Assembly: GCA_009760855.2 (NCBI GenBank)
Contig: WPIO01000074.1
Location: forward strand, 402,501-466,500
Direction of reading: 5' to 3'
Length of the DNA stretch: 64,000 bases
From: Cristatella mucedo
Lineage: Eukaryota > Bryozoa > Phylactolaemata > Cristatellidae
This document shows, one piece after another, positions 21,966 to 32,256 of the stretch (position 1 is the first letter of the stretch; each line of letters opens with the position of its first letter). Under the pieces are notes generated by a model. The model was not told the DNA's origin. It did no database searches and saw only the letters and a list, made by a program, of their open reading frames with translations. Position numbers and translations under genes: made by a program.

Positions 21966-22468
21966 TTTTTTCATTACATGTAAGCATCTTAGCCCTGGGC
22001 CAAACCGGGGCGGCGAGTGGGACATTTTAATTTATAATATAATTTAAATAATTAATAATTTTATAATATAATTTAAATAATAATAAATAACTTATGCCGG
22101 GACATTTTATGAATTTTCGTATGTGGGCAGAATTGTTTTCAGAAGACGTCAGTCATTTTGTGATTATGCGCCGCAAGTGGAAGGAAACCCATCGTAGACA
22201 TCACAGATTAAGTCCATCTTGCAGTACCTCAATATTGGTCTGTGGTTACTCGTATCCCGAGAAAATGGAAAACACGGCAATCTGCATCTATTTGACTGCT
22301 CAACTTTCAGTCCTGTCAGACCTATAAAATTGATCGTCTGCCACCATGTCATTAATAGCGGTAAAAAAAAAGTATATTCACCGGACTACTTGCATTAAAT
22401 CACCCGATTAATTGCTGCATTAATTCTGATCACAGGACGAAATATATTTTTAAGGGTTTGCTCTAGCT

Positions 22469-22650
22469 AGCCACAGCGGCACACTTGGTAAGGCGGCTGC
22501 TTAGCATTATTACCTTGGTCCCGGGGTCGTGGCTTCGAATCCTGCCGTGAGCGATCCTTCACTGCTGCTGCATGCAGTGGTGATAGCCGTAAAGGCTCTT
22601 CTGTCGCTATACAAAAGAGGCTGTTGAATCAGCTAGTATTTTTTATTCTT
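22469..22650 (+). mobile_element. SINE S2 copy
   Basis: Shows AGCGGCACACTTGGTAAGGC, GGCTTCGAATCCTGCCGTGA, GTGGTGATAGCCGTAAAGGC, CTATACAAAAGAGGCTGTTG and an AT-rich tail. Confidence 0.88.
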
Positions 22651-22748
22651 TATGGGGAAAACAAACATTTACAATTTTTATATTTAAGTATGCATTTGAT
22701 GTATTTTTTATTTAAGGTTACTAGCTTCAAAATGCTTACAACATCTAG

Positions 22749-22905
22749 TTGCCGAGCTGGTTTGGTCTAGCGGTCAAGGTGCTCGCCCCGACCAAGGTCT
22801 GACTGAGGTCGTGGGCTCGAGCCCCGAGGCATATGTGAAGCGCCTGAATGGAGATTAAGTTCTCTTGGGGCGCTATATAAATGAATTATATATAATTATA
22901 TTTAG
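22749..22905 (+). mobile_element. SINE S1 copy, the cleanest in the window
   Basis: GCCGAGCTGGTTTGGTCTAG, AAGGTCTGACTGAGGTCGTG and GGGCTCGAGCCCCGAGGCAT are followed by GAGATTAAGTTCTCTTGGGG and GCTATATAAATGAATTATA. The last two segments nearly copy the LINE-A 3' terminus. Confidence 0.9.
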
Positions 22906-24750
22906 TTTAATCGAGACAGAGGCTTGCTGCATGGAGGAGGGCAGCCTCTAGCCAGTGGAGGGGCCGGTTGGCATGTGGGACAACTTTTACAGTCTGCTGA
23001 GACAATAAGGGTGCCAGAGACAAGGAAGGAGGTTTTGACGTTGATAGTGACATTGAACAATTCTTTTTAATGGCGCTTTATTGGCAGTTACACATTCGGT
23101 AGTTCCAGCCGAAGAAGAGGCTGCGCTAGGTTCTCTTGAAAAATCTCTCGGCTACGCGGCTGGTTACTTGTCAATGCTGAGAAAAACCTGGATGCTAGTG
23201 ACTTAACGCTAAAAAGACAGGATTAAGCATCACAAGACATTATGCGGCCCTGCGGCGCTTTGTTTAAGACCAAGGTTGCATGCAGCTCTTGTTTTGGGCC
23301 CAAACATATTTCCGTAAACTAAGTTTAAGAATAAGTTATTTTACGTTATAGTTATACTTAGTTATACCATATTTCCGTAAACTAAGTTTGTTAAGCTCTT
23401 TGTCTTGTTTAGTTTACTGAAATATGAATATGAGTGCGATGGCACTTTCCGCATTTCTGCCCGATCTTCATGTCGATCACGTGACAGCGAAAAGATGAGC
23501 TGGCGTTCGTTGTGTCGTAAAATTAAAAAAAGCATCTGGCCTAGTTAGCAGAGTTATGAAATCTTCTTAGTACGGACTTTGTTCAAATACAGTCTAGGCA
23601 GCAATCACTTATAGAACGCCTCGGCTCGCCCTGGAAAGTAATCTAACTGAGGCTTCTATTACTTGCTATTAGGGAGACACGTTACGACATGGCGTCTTGC
23701 ACCGAAATGAGATTACGAGATTCCTTCGCTCAACGGCGAGCTCCAGATGTGAATGCAACGCGTATAGTCCTAGTGCCTTGTGTAGGACCTGAGACAACAA
23801 CAAAAAAGCTAAACGGGGTAGAATTAAAGCTTTAGCAGAGCAGCCAGCCAACCGCAGCCTCTACGAAGAAGTTTAACAGCACCGCGGAAGAGCGTACAAC
23901 AAAAACTCTTGTATTACAACGGAGAAGTTGTAAAAAAAAATTAACGAGTTCTTCGCTTGCGCTACGTTTTTAAGCGTAGCTGTTTCAATTCCGGTTGAGC
24001 AAACAGACGCTTGCACTCCTAACTTCATTCAAAGAGTCGCCGTAACTTCCGTTTGACGGAATGATACAACCTGGCTCCGATAGCGACCAATCGAATCGCC
24101 TATGTTATGTTACGACATACGTGGCATACGAAACTGTTTTGCCATGAGCCCGTAGCATTCTGTGCCATAAACGAGCCAAGCTGCCAACTTGGATAGCTTT
24201 CATAGAACTAATAGAAGGCTTACCACAGCAGCAGTAGAGATTAATCGAAGTTGGCTGCCCCTTCTATTGCCGCGTCACACCCAGCTTCCCAGCCCACTTC
24301 CAATTCGGCGAAGATGCACACACGATGCGACCGGCCACAGCGTCACTAATTTTGGAGAGTTAGAGAATGGTTTGCCGGTCTCTCATCTAATGCATTGCCT
24401 TGAGACTCGGCTTTCGAAATTACAGGCAACAGAAGAATGCTTAAGAAAGACTGACAAGGACGCATGAGGCCAGATAGTCTCATGGAAGGCATGAACTGGT
24501 ACGTGTTTGCCTGCGTGAGCGTCTCGATCTATTTACACGAGCGTACATATATATGCATATATATATATATATATACGTTTAATTTTGTGTTGTAGTGAAG
24601 CAAACTCTGTCTAGTATCGTTCGTTGTGTCGCCCATGGCCAGGTAAGACCTGGCCTCATTAGGTCATGCGGAAACCTCAACAAGTTGGCCAACCAAAAGA
24701 CAAAACTATGAAGTTTTGTTACAATAAACTATGGTGAAACACCTAATTGA
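22906..24750. other. No recognisable gene; (TA)n near 24545
   Basis: Sequence is of ordinary complexity. It contains a local duplication of CATATTTCCGTAAACTAAGTT near 23306 and 23366, and a (TA)n run at 24543-24575. ORFs are short, and I recognise neither gene nor transposon body. Confidence 0.45.
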
Positions 24751-24754
24751 AACT

Positions 24755-25350
24755 GCTTAATAATAATGATACACTTTGATTGTGCCCTCAAAGAACTGAA
24801 TCTCTTTCCAAGCACTTAACGTATGCTGTATAGAAGCATTACCAAATGACTGGTGGTAACATCCGTAACCCGCAGGCATAGTGTAAGCAGGTAGATGCAC
24901 ACGAATCGAAAAGACGCACCAAATTCTGCAATAAACAGGTGCATTTTAAGCTTCTTTTTTATAATTCGTCATGTCAGGGGACGTTTGATGCTTGAACGGG
25001 AGCCATGGCAGCTCATTTAGCAAAAGAGACTCGTGGCTAAACCTCTTACATCTGTTGGCTAATCTTGTAGCCATATTCATCATCAGCTGCAGAGGCTTGG
25101 CAACTTGTTTCTGTAGCCCAATCAAAGTAAATTACAATAGTCTAACCTAGAAAGAACCAGGGAGCTAATAATATTTCTAGCCACCCACCGAGGTAGACAG
25201 TCGTTAATCTAAAATTTGTGGAAGCAGAATTATTAACGAAGCTTTCAAGCTTAAAGCGGTTATCAAAGAGGACGCCTAAATCCAGAGAGCATTAGGACTG
25301 TTGCACTTAAGCACCACCAATTAGAAGAGCTAATATTCTCTTAGTCCGGC
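24755..25350 (-). mobile_element. Degenerate LINE-A 3' region, minus strand
   Basis: It begins with an antisense tail (TAATAATGATACACTTTGAT, then CCTCAAAGAACTGAATCTCT). Further blocks match the antisense RT C-terminus, for example GTCATGTCAGGGGACGT and AAGAGGACGCCTAAAT. It is strongly decayed. Confidence 0.6.
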
Positions 25351-25499
25351 CGCGCGTCCGGTGTGTCCAATGATCATATAAAAAAATAACTCAACAGCCA
25401 GGATTGAAAGGCTTTCTGAACGAACGAATCTGTGCAATTTTCAATGCAGAAGGCAGAAAGCTTATCAACGGAACATTAACTTTTCATTTTAATCGCGCG

Positions 25500-25720
25500 A
25501 CCGATCGGATGTACATATAGAAACCTCAGATATTATGGTGACAGTGACTTCAGTTTGTGCGTTCTCTCAAATCCTGGAACTCCCTATTGCTTAACATCAC
25601 ATCTTCCGAGTAGTTGAAATTGAAAAAGGAAAACTTAGAAACCTACCGGTTCCGAAAAGCATTTGCTTCGTCCGCGAGAGTTTTTCTTTGTGTGCTCGTG
25701 CGTTCTGAATTGTAGGTGTT
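25500..25720 (+). mobile_element. Degenerate LINE-A RT C-terminus / 3' UTR
   Basis: CGTTCTCTCAAATCCTGGAACTCC matches the [14 protein letters not shown]-encoding block, followed by a decayed 3' UTR. No open frame remains. Confidence 0.5.
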
Positions 25721-26269
25721 ATTCCTAGCTAATTAATATACTTTAATTCCAGTGCATGAAAAGTTTCTACAAGATACTTGGTTCGTTTTTGGCGCATTAA
25801 AAATATTTTTATTCTTATTGCGTATTTAAGTATTCATGTTTCCAAAAGGGTACTATTAAAAGAAATGTACATGTAGAGGAGATTTTCTGAGCAAAGTAGT
25901 TAAACCCCCACAATTCCCTCTTTGCTAGTCAGCAAATCTCAATCGAGACACGTCGCAGGTCAAGGTTGTAAGAAACAGTACGCGAAGGCTAGTGCCCACT
26001 TCGAGCACACTTTTTAGACATCGAGTTCATTTCGTAGCTGCCCAGTATTTGCAGAGACTGACATTCTCGACGAGAGCCTGACAAGACGGTATGTGAGTCT
26101 TAGTCACCGCATTAGCATAGCGAGGAAACCACGAAATGAGAGATTGAACTGGGATGGTAACTGCTTCGCGCCTCTAGTAACGGAACTTTCAGCGGCCGAT
26201 TAATTAATCAAAACCTGGACTCACCATCCTTAGACAAGTTTGGGCAACTCTCACGGTTCCAGGCGAATC

Positions 26270-26375
26270 TCGAGCGTGCTCCCTTTGCAGCAAATGCAAA
26301 GTGCCTAGAAAGAGATTGGCTTCTCTGAGGGCGCTATATCAAGTGTATTATTATTATTATTATTATTATTATTAA
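26270..26375 (+). mobile_element. LINE-A terminal fragment with (ATT)n
   Basis: CCCTTTGCAGCAAATGCAAA, then GCCTAGAAAGAGATTGGCTT, CTCTGAGGGCGCTATATCAA and (ATT)8. Only the last 100 bp of the element is present. Confidence 0.9.
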
Positions 26376-26714
26376 GACCAACCAAGCTTAAGCCCGATCA
26401 GTTTGGCTCGAGCGAAGCTGTGACAAATACAGCGAATCCTGTTTAAAAGGACGCTTAAAACGAATCCGTTGAACTGCCGTTGAGCGAATCCTTCGATGGG
26501 CTGCCCCTTTCAGCCTTACGATGAAAGGGGAGGTGGCCCGAAACAGCCTAGCGACAACCTGTGCTTCCCGCCGAAATGGCCTTGAGCCGATTTTCTTCCC
26601 CTTGAAATCGAGGTTTTGCATCTACTCATGCAGGCTTGCAGCACTTGTTACCTGAGACCCCCGAGTAGACGAACTGTTCATTCGTTTCGACAGTCAGTAA
26701 TTAACGGCCATTAT

Positions 26715-26900
26715 TCATAATATTAATATATATATGTATATATATATATATGATATTATAATATAATATTATATATATAATATTATATTATAATATTAAT
26801 ATTTATAATATTAATGACGACCGTTATTTATAATATATCATTATAATATTATATATTGTATATTTTATTCTAATATATAATATAATATTATAATAGTTCA
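26715..26900. repeat. AT-rich palindromic tract
   Basis: Repeats of AATATTATAATAT and ATATATAT. A short flanking phrase, TTCATT[C/A]GTTTCGACAGTCAGTA, lies on both sides (near 26678 and 26897), so the tract sits between direct repeats. Confidence 0.85.
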
Positions 26901-27104
26901 TTAGTTTCGACAGTCAGTATTTAACGGCCACCTTATTAGACATCGAAGGTGACTGAGCCGAGCAGCTCTCCGTCAGCTTCCGCTGTCAGTAGTCGATCGG
27001 TCCTCGGTGTCTGTCCACATGAGGCGGATGCTGTGAAAGCTGCTACACTAAATGTGCCCGATGACTATCCGCCCTCTGGAAATGTATAAATTCAGGGCCT
27101 CGAA

Positions 27105-27345
27105 ATATAAATATAAAAACAAAAAATAAGATAATAATAATAGGAATAAAATGAAAAATATAAATATAAATGTAGGCCTCGGTGTTATAAATGTAGGCCT
27201 CGAAAAATAAGATAATAAAAATAATAAAAATAATAAAATTAAGATAATAATAAAAATAATGACAGTAGTAATAAAAATAAAATGAAAAATATAAATATAA
27301 ATGTAGGCCTCGGTGCTATAAATGTAGGCCTCGAAAAGCTCCAGT
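27105..27345. repeat. A/T-rich block with two copies of an approximately 62-bp segment
   Basis: A segment containing AAATATAAATGTAGGCCTCG followed by TATAAATGTAGGCCTCGAAAA appears near 27147-27208 and 27278-27339. AATAA-rich spacer separates the copies. A minus-strand 179-codon frame across it is low-complexity and not a gene call. Confidence 0.8.
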
Positions 27346-28029
27346 GAGAGATTTCTCGGTATATGGCAGGGTAAATTTTTACAATTTAGAGTGTACCTGC
27401 CTTGATAATTTCGCTGCATTTCGCATCCCAGAGCTCTCGAAGGCAAGGAACCGCAGAGCTCTTTCCAATAGATAAATTCCCCGACAGACTCACGCTCGAC
27501 GCATTGGTCCGAAAATAGACAGCGCAGTACTTTGTAGTCCATCGTTCGCTGAGGAGCGAGCTTCGAGTGCTTACGGCTGGCCAGCAATTAGCCAGAACGT
27601 GGACAGAACGTCCATTTTCAAGAGTAAGGAAACGCTTTGAATTTTGAGCCGACACTCCCTAAGGAGAGTGCCGTATATCATGCAAGCAGAGCTTGGCACA
27701 GCCTCACCTGCACATTAGTTGCTATCACATTAGCTACGTAGTTATGCACGCATTATAGCTCCGTTGTCTTAGTTCAAATGCACTCCTAAATTTTATTGCC
27801 GTTGCTAAGATCCGCGAGTCATTAACAAAAGAAAAGCGCCCCGGAACTGACGGGGGCGGGGCGCGGTAGCAAGCTTCGAGACGCCGCTCGTTTGGCAGGA
27901 GCTGCCAGGTGAGCGCCCGCTTTTTTTAGTATTCCTACCATTGTCTCGAACCGTTCAGTGCATTCTCCCTTCAAGCGTCGCCGTGAATCTCTCCAGCTTA
28001 GTGGCCATCATGCCCGCTATGACTCATTC

Positions 28030-28059
28030 GGCCCAACTTAACCCGTGTTAAGTTGGGCC
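28030..28059. repeat. Perfect 13-bp hairpin with 4-nt loop
   Basis: Arms are GGCCCAACTTAAC (28030-28042) and GTTAAGTTGGGCC (28047-28059), with loop CCGT. It would be very stable in RNA. I found no run of T after it or other context that would explain it. Confidence 0.95.
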
Positions 28060-28264
28060 CGATTCTTCGGGAATCCTAGCTCAGCGCACAGTCGGCCCTT
28101 AGTAATGAGCGACCTTATTTCTGAGAAAGGTCTCGACCTGCTCGTCGCGTTGACTGAAATGATTGGCCAAAATCGGTAAACAACGCCCTACAATTAAAGA
28201 CGCATCCCCGACGGGCTTCTCTTTTCTTTCATTCCCCATTCCCATTTTTTTCATTTTCATTCCC

Positions 28265-28925
28265 CTAGATCAATCAAAACTGAAGGCTATTGGAGGTTTG
28301 CTATTATTACACGCTCGAATTTAAATCTCGAGCCGTTTGCAGTGCCCCCGAAGCGGTCTTTCGTAACTATTGCCACTATTTCATCCGACAACAAGCTACC
28401 CACGGTGACAGTAATCTATCGCACACCAGGACCCAAGTCCTCCATCTCAGATTTCTCTGATCTCATTTCGATTCTGTGTGCCAGAAATCGATCTCTCCTC
28501 GTTTTGGATTACTTCAACGTTCATTTTAATAACTTATCTGACGCATTCAGCACCAAATTTCGTGCACTGACTTGCATTTTGTCTCTTGTGGCTCATGTGA
28601 ATGGCCCTACTCACATCAAGGGTCACACACTCGACCACATTTCCTCGTACAACTGCACTTTGTCATCACCCATTATTGCCAAATTCTGCTTATCTGACCA
28701 CACGCAGATCTCCTTCAGTCTGCAATGTGTTCCACCCTTCTCATCTAAAATCACCTGTGAATTGCAAAACTCCATGAGTCTTGAAATCGAAGCTGTCCGT
28801 GCGAGAATATCCGTTTTGCCTCTGCTGGTCCATTCCCCTTCCGACCTGTCATCACTGGTAGATTGCTACAACACGACACTAGCTAACATGTTCAACGAGT
28901 TTGCACCTACGACTAACTAGTTCCA
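28265..28925 (+). mobile_element. LINE-A APE-type endonuclease domain fragment
   Basis: An open + frame from about 28342 to 28920 (192 codons) shows the middle and end of an exonuclease-endonuclease-phosphatase domain. Visible parts are VIYRTPGPKSS, then LLVLDYFNVHF (family motif GDFNxH, here with G and D replaced), GHTLDHI and AKFCLSDHTQISFSL, where SDH is the catalytic end motif. This domain nicks target DNA in CR1/L2-type LINEs. The altered GDFN motif argues that it is inactive. The end of the same domain is found at 46.85 kb. No RT follows here. Confidence 0.85.
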
Positions 28926-31130
28926 TGTGCGCACTGCTCAGTATTATGTTGTCAAAGGCTGAAATGTGCTGAGTGAAGAAAGAACATCGACCGTGGCAGT
29001 GCCTCAGGCCACGTCACCTTCGTGCTTGTGCTACTAGGGTCTGGTCAAGGAGCCACCGTAGCACTATTCCTTATTTGCTATAATCATTATTCATAAACAC
29101 TATCGGTTATATTATATTTATTATATTTCCATATTTTATATTACGTTAACATATATTTATATCTATAATATAATTATTTATAATTATGATTACTGGTGCC
29201 TCGATAAAACCTCAACTCATTGGCCAGTAGTAACGCGCTATAGCTAAATCTGAATCATGCCAAGTTAAAAGCATGGGCAGTGACTCAGTTTAATAAAAGC
29301 ACTTTGATCCTCTAGCATTGCTTGATAAAAGAATTGCATCGCTCAATCTAGTTGCTGATATTGAAAAATGTTAGCGAAATGTGATTCAAAGGACTGGTTC
29401 GTGATTAAGCTAACAGTGATTCAGCCTGATGCACACCGTTAAGCCTGACGTTGAAGAGCGTGCTCCCTCTGGTGGCGGCTCACTTAAGACCTCGTTACTG
29501 GACGAAACCAGAAGACTAGACGATCGCTGTAAAACAATAAGAAAACGTTTGTATACAGCCCTACAGAAATAAAATCCAACTATTTACAGGACAAGTGCTG
29601 GAAGGGAAGCATGCCACGATACACACAAGTTTTTCTAACAAGTAAGAAGCCTGAGTGTTTCTCCAAATGCAGAAGAAACTCAGCTCCAGGCTTTTTTGCT
29701 CGCACGACCGTTTCTGGAGCCACGATTTGTTATGTACCTTTATCCAGCCCAAAAGAGGTACGCCTCTGTTTGCACCTGTATGCCAGGGTCTACACCTAGG
29801 ACAGGCTATTAGCTCGCATCCATAATGTTTGATTCAGAAGTCCAGGGCGACTTCTGGCATCGCTCATCGACAAGGAATCGAGGGGGCGGTACAGTATTTT
29901 GATGATATGCCCCTGACCTGCTCAACTAAGACTACCTTGAGGCACAGTTGCTGGCTCTGAACGAGCCTTCGAGATCTCCGGACCGAGTGGTTTCAAAGTA
30001 CGGAGAGATCTGGGGGTGACACGGGTCTGCAGTGAGACCGTGCAGTCGCGGGATTTCGTCTCGAGAGGGAAACGCGATCCAGCAGCCTGTGGTTTACAAC
30101 TACAGTATGTCTAGTGCATGCATTGATTTCGTTCCACTGCCGACTGAGCTCTCAAGAGTGTTCTTCATTCCGAGTTCAGCATTGAACTTTCGCGACATTT
30201 CTCTGCAGCGGCATGCGATATACCAAGTTTTGCAATTCTCTGACCCGTCGCTTGTCAGAAAGACCATGAAAATGCACTAGCCGTGCACGCACACACATAC
30301 ACTCGCGCGAGCGAGCACTTGCAATTGTGAATAAAGCGGCTGACCCCCAAAAAGGAAAGATTGCTGCTGCCGACGCTTGCCGATTCATTAGTGCATCGGC
30401 AGATCTCAGATCCTACACTTTGATCGTAGCCACAATGCCGACGACAGCAGCTCTATGCCCATCGCGTGCCACTCGGTAAAACTTGGGTCGTTAGTCAGAG
30501 TGACCACGTCAGTGTCGTCGACGGTTAGGCAGGGCTATCGTAATAAATGGTTTACTATTCTCGAAACTCGAAGAACAACGCACACTGTGACCTTAATGCT
30601 TTTGGTGGTTGCTGCTTTCCTTAACGAGAAACCCAAACCGGCTTAGGCCGGTCTGCGAGTTCAAGTACGATCACTGCTTGTGGAATTTTTCAGTTCCGGG
30701 AATGGGTCTATAGATTCAGAAAAACGCTATTGCTCCGAACCTTCCGAAGCAGAATAAAGAATGTGTAATAAACAGCATTAGGATACCAGGACGCTCGTGG
30801 ATTAGTCATAAAGAGTGAAAAGTAAACTGAATATTACTATGCTCGTAGAGATACACTAGGGGATATAAAGGAAACTGCAAAACAACAACCAGTATCGGAG
30901 CCGGTGAGTCAGTTAGCTGCTCAAGGCCTTGTGTTTTGATGGTGCCTACTTCAGGATTGTCGGCAAAAATCAGTAGCAAAAATCATCAGGCTGGTCTGTA
31001 GCAACGACTGCCGAAGTGTGGCTATAGCTACAGACAGTCACAGCGTCGGCAGTGGTTGTGGTGGCTTCGGCAGAAGTGGAAGAGACTAAGATCACCAGTG
31101 TAGGAAAACCCACCAATGGCCTAGCTGCCA
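28926..31130. other. No recognisable gene; AT-rich tract at 29095-29190
   Basis: Short frames exist on both strands (up to 82 codons near 30032-30280) without recognisable motifs. TATATTTATTATAT-type low complexity lies at 29095-29190. No clear transposon bodies. Confidence 0.4.
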
Positions 31131-31134
31131 CACC

Positions 31135-31262
31135 CAACCCACCCTGCTTCTGTCTGAGCTTCATCGGCTACCTGTCAAGCATCGAATATATTTCAAGATT
31201 CTCCTCCCGGATTACAGGTCGCTGCATTATTCGCTTGCTCCAATCTACCTAACCTTGACCTA
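31135..31262 (+). mobile_element. LINE RT C-terminal fragment, a different family
   Basis: On + the sequence reads LHRLPVKHRIYFKILLPDYR followed by SLHYSLAPIYL. This is the conserved block near the end of CR1/L2-like ORF2 (compare [20 protein letters not shown] in LINE-A). Wording differs enough that it is probably not LINE-A. It ends at a (CT)n tract. Confidence 0.7.
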
Positions 31263-31282
31263 CTTGTTCATCCGGTCTGCTG

Positions 31283-31296
31283 TGCTCTCGCTCTCT

Positions 31297-31367
<71 letters not shown>

Positions 31368-31372
31368 GCTCT
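31283..31372 (+). repeat. (CT)n microsatellite
   Basis: About 90 bp of uninterrupted CT with short CCCTCC edges. Confidence 0.95.
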
Positions 31373-32015
31373 CTTACCATCAGCTCCTCTTCTTTCAATC
31401 GTCTCACCTTTCCTTGAACTAAACTAAAATCTTTTATGTGATGGGGCCGCAAGCTCTCACAACCTTGCCTTCGGGCACCTGTCACCACCTGAATGGATTT
31501 TGCATGCGATTCAAGTCTGAGCGAAACCTCTGACCTCTCCACTGACCTCTCGTCGTACTAATCGGCAGGCACCAGCCCCCCAAGTCGGCGTATCTGCTGC
31601 TCGAACTGCTGCGAAGCTTCGAGAAGCAGAGCTCCAGCAGCGCCAACAATCTGCTGCAGTGCCTAGGCTGCAATCGGCAGCTCATTCTTTCTCCAAATGC
31701 CTACTTCCTCTCGCCGCCCCCCCCCCCCGAGCCCATCTAGCAAGACCTGCACCACAGTTCGAGGCTGCCCTTGCTGTTCGCATTAGTTCTGAATGCAGAT
31801 CACTTGTAACTGTCGCATTGCACGCTTTTGTTCGTATCATCTCTAATGGTATCCCTAGAATTCATAGGCGAGTGATCTTAAGTCTCTTCAATTTCTGCTG
31901 CCCCGCCCCTGCCACCCCTGCTGATGCTGCCACTGTCTGTAGCTATGGCGACACTGCCACAGCCTGCCTGCTGCAGCCGTTGCCATGACTTGCCGCGATT
32001 CTCGCAATCCTGCAA

Positions 32016-32021
32016 TTTATT
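32016..32021 (-). terminator. Candidate polyadenylation signal of the bZIP gene
   Basis: TTTATT on + is AATAAA on the minus strand, 236 nt after the bZIP stop codon. It is the nearest canonical signal I noticed downstream. Confidence 0.4.
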
Positions 32022-32256
32022 GTGCCCGAAGCCAGCGAGACAAAAAAGAGTACAAGAAAAAGAGACAAAAAGGAGTAGTAATTTCTTACCCCGAGCTCCG
32101 GTGCATGCATCGAGAGCCCAACATTCATTGCACAGCTGCTGCCGCCGATTTCACCGACCACCAACGACATCAGGTGGCGGCTGAGCTCTAGCTAGCTGGC
32201 AAGCAAGCTCTAGCTAGCTAAACACTGGCCACTTCTCCGAGCAGCAGGTCCTGCTG

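Noticed and set aside
27048-27587. 179-codon minus-strand frame
   Set aside because: Built largely from the AATAA-rich repeat block, giving Phe/Ile/Leu runs, with no domain.
31943-32191. Small frames on both strands near 32.0-32.2 kb
   Set aside because: They lie in the probable 3' UTR of the bZIP gene and show no motif.
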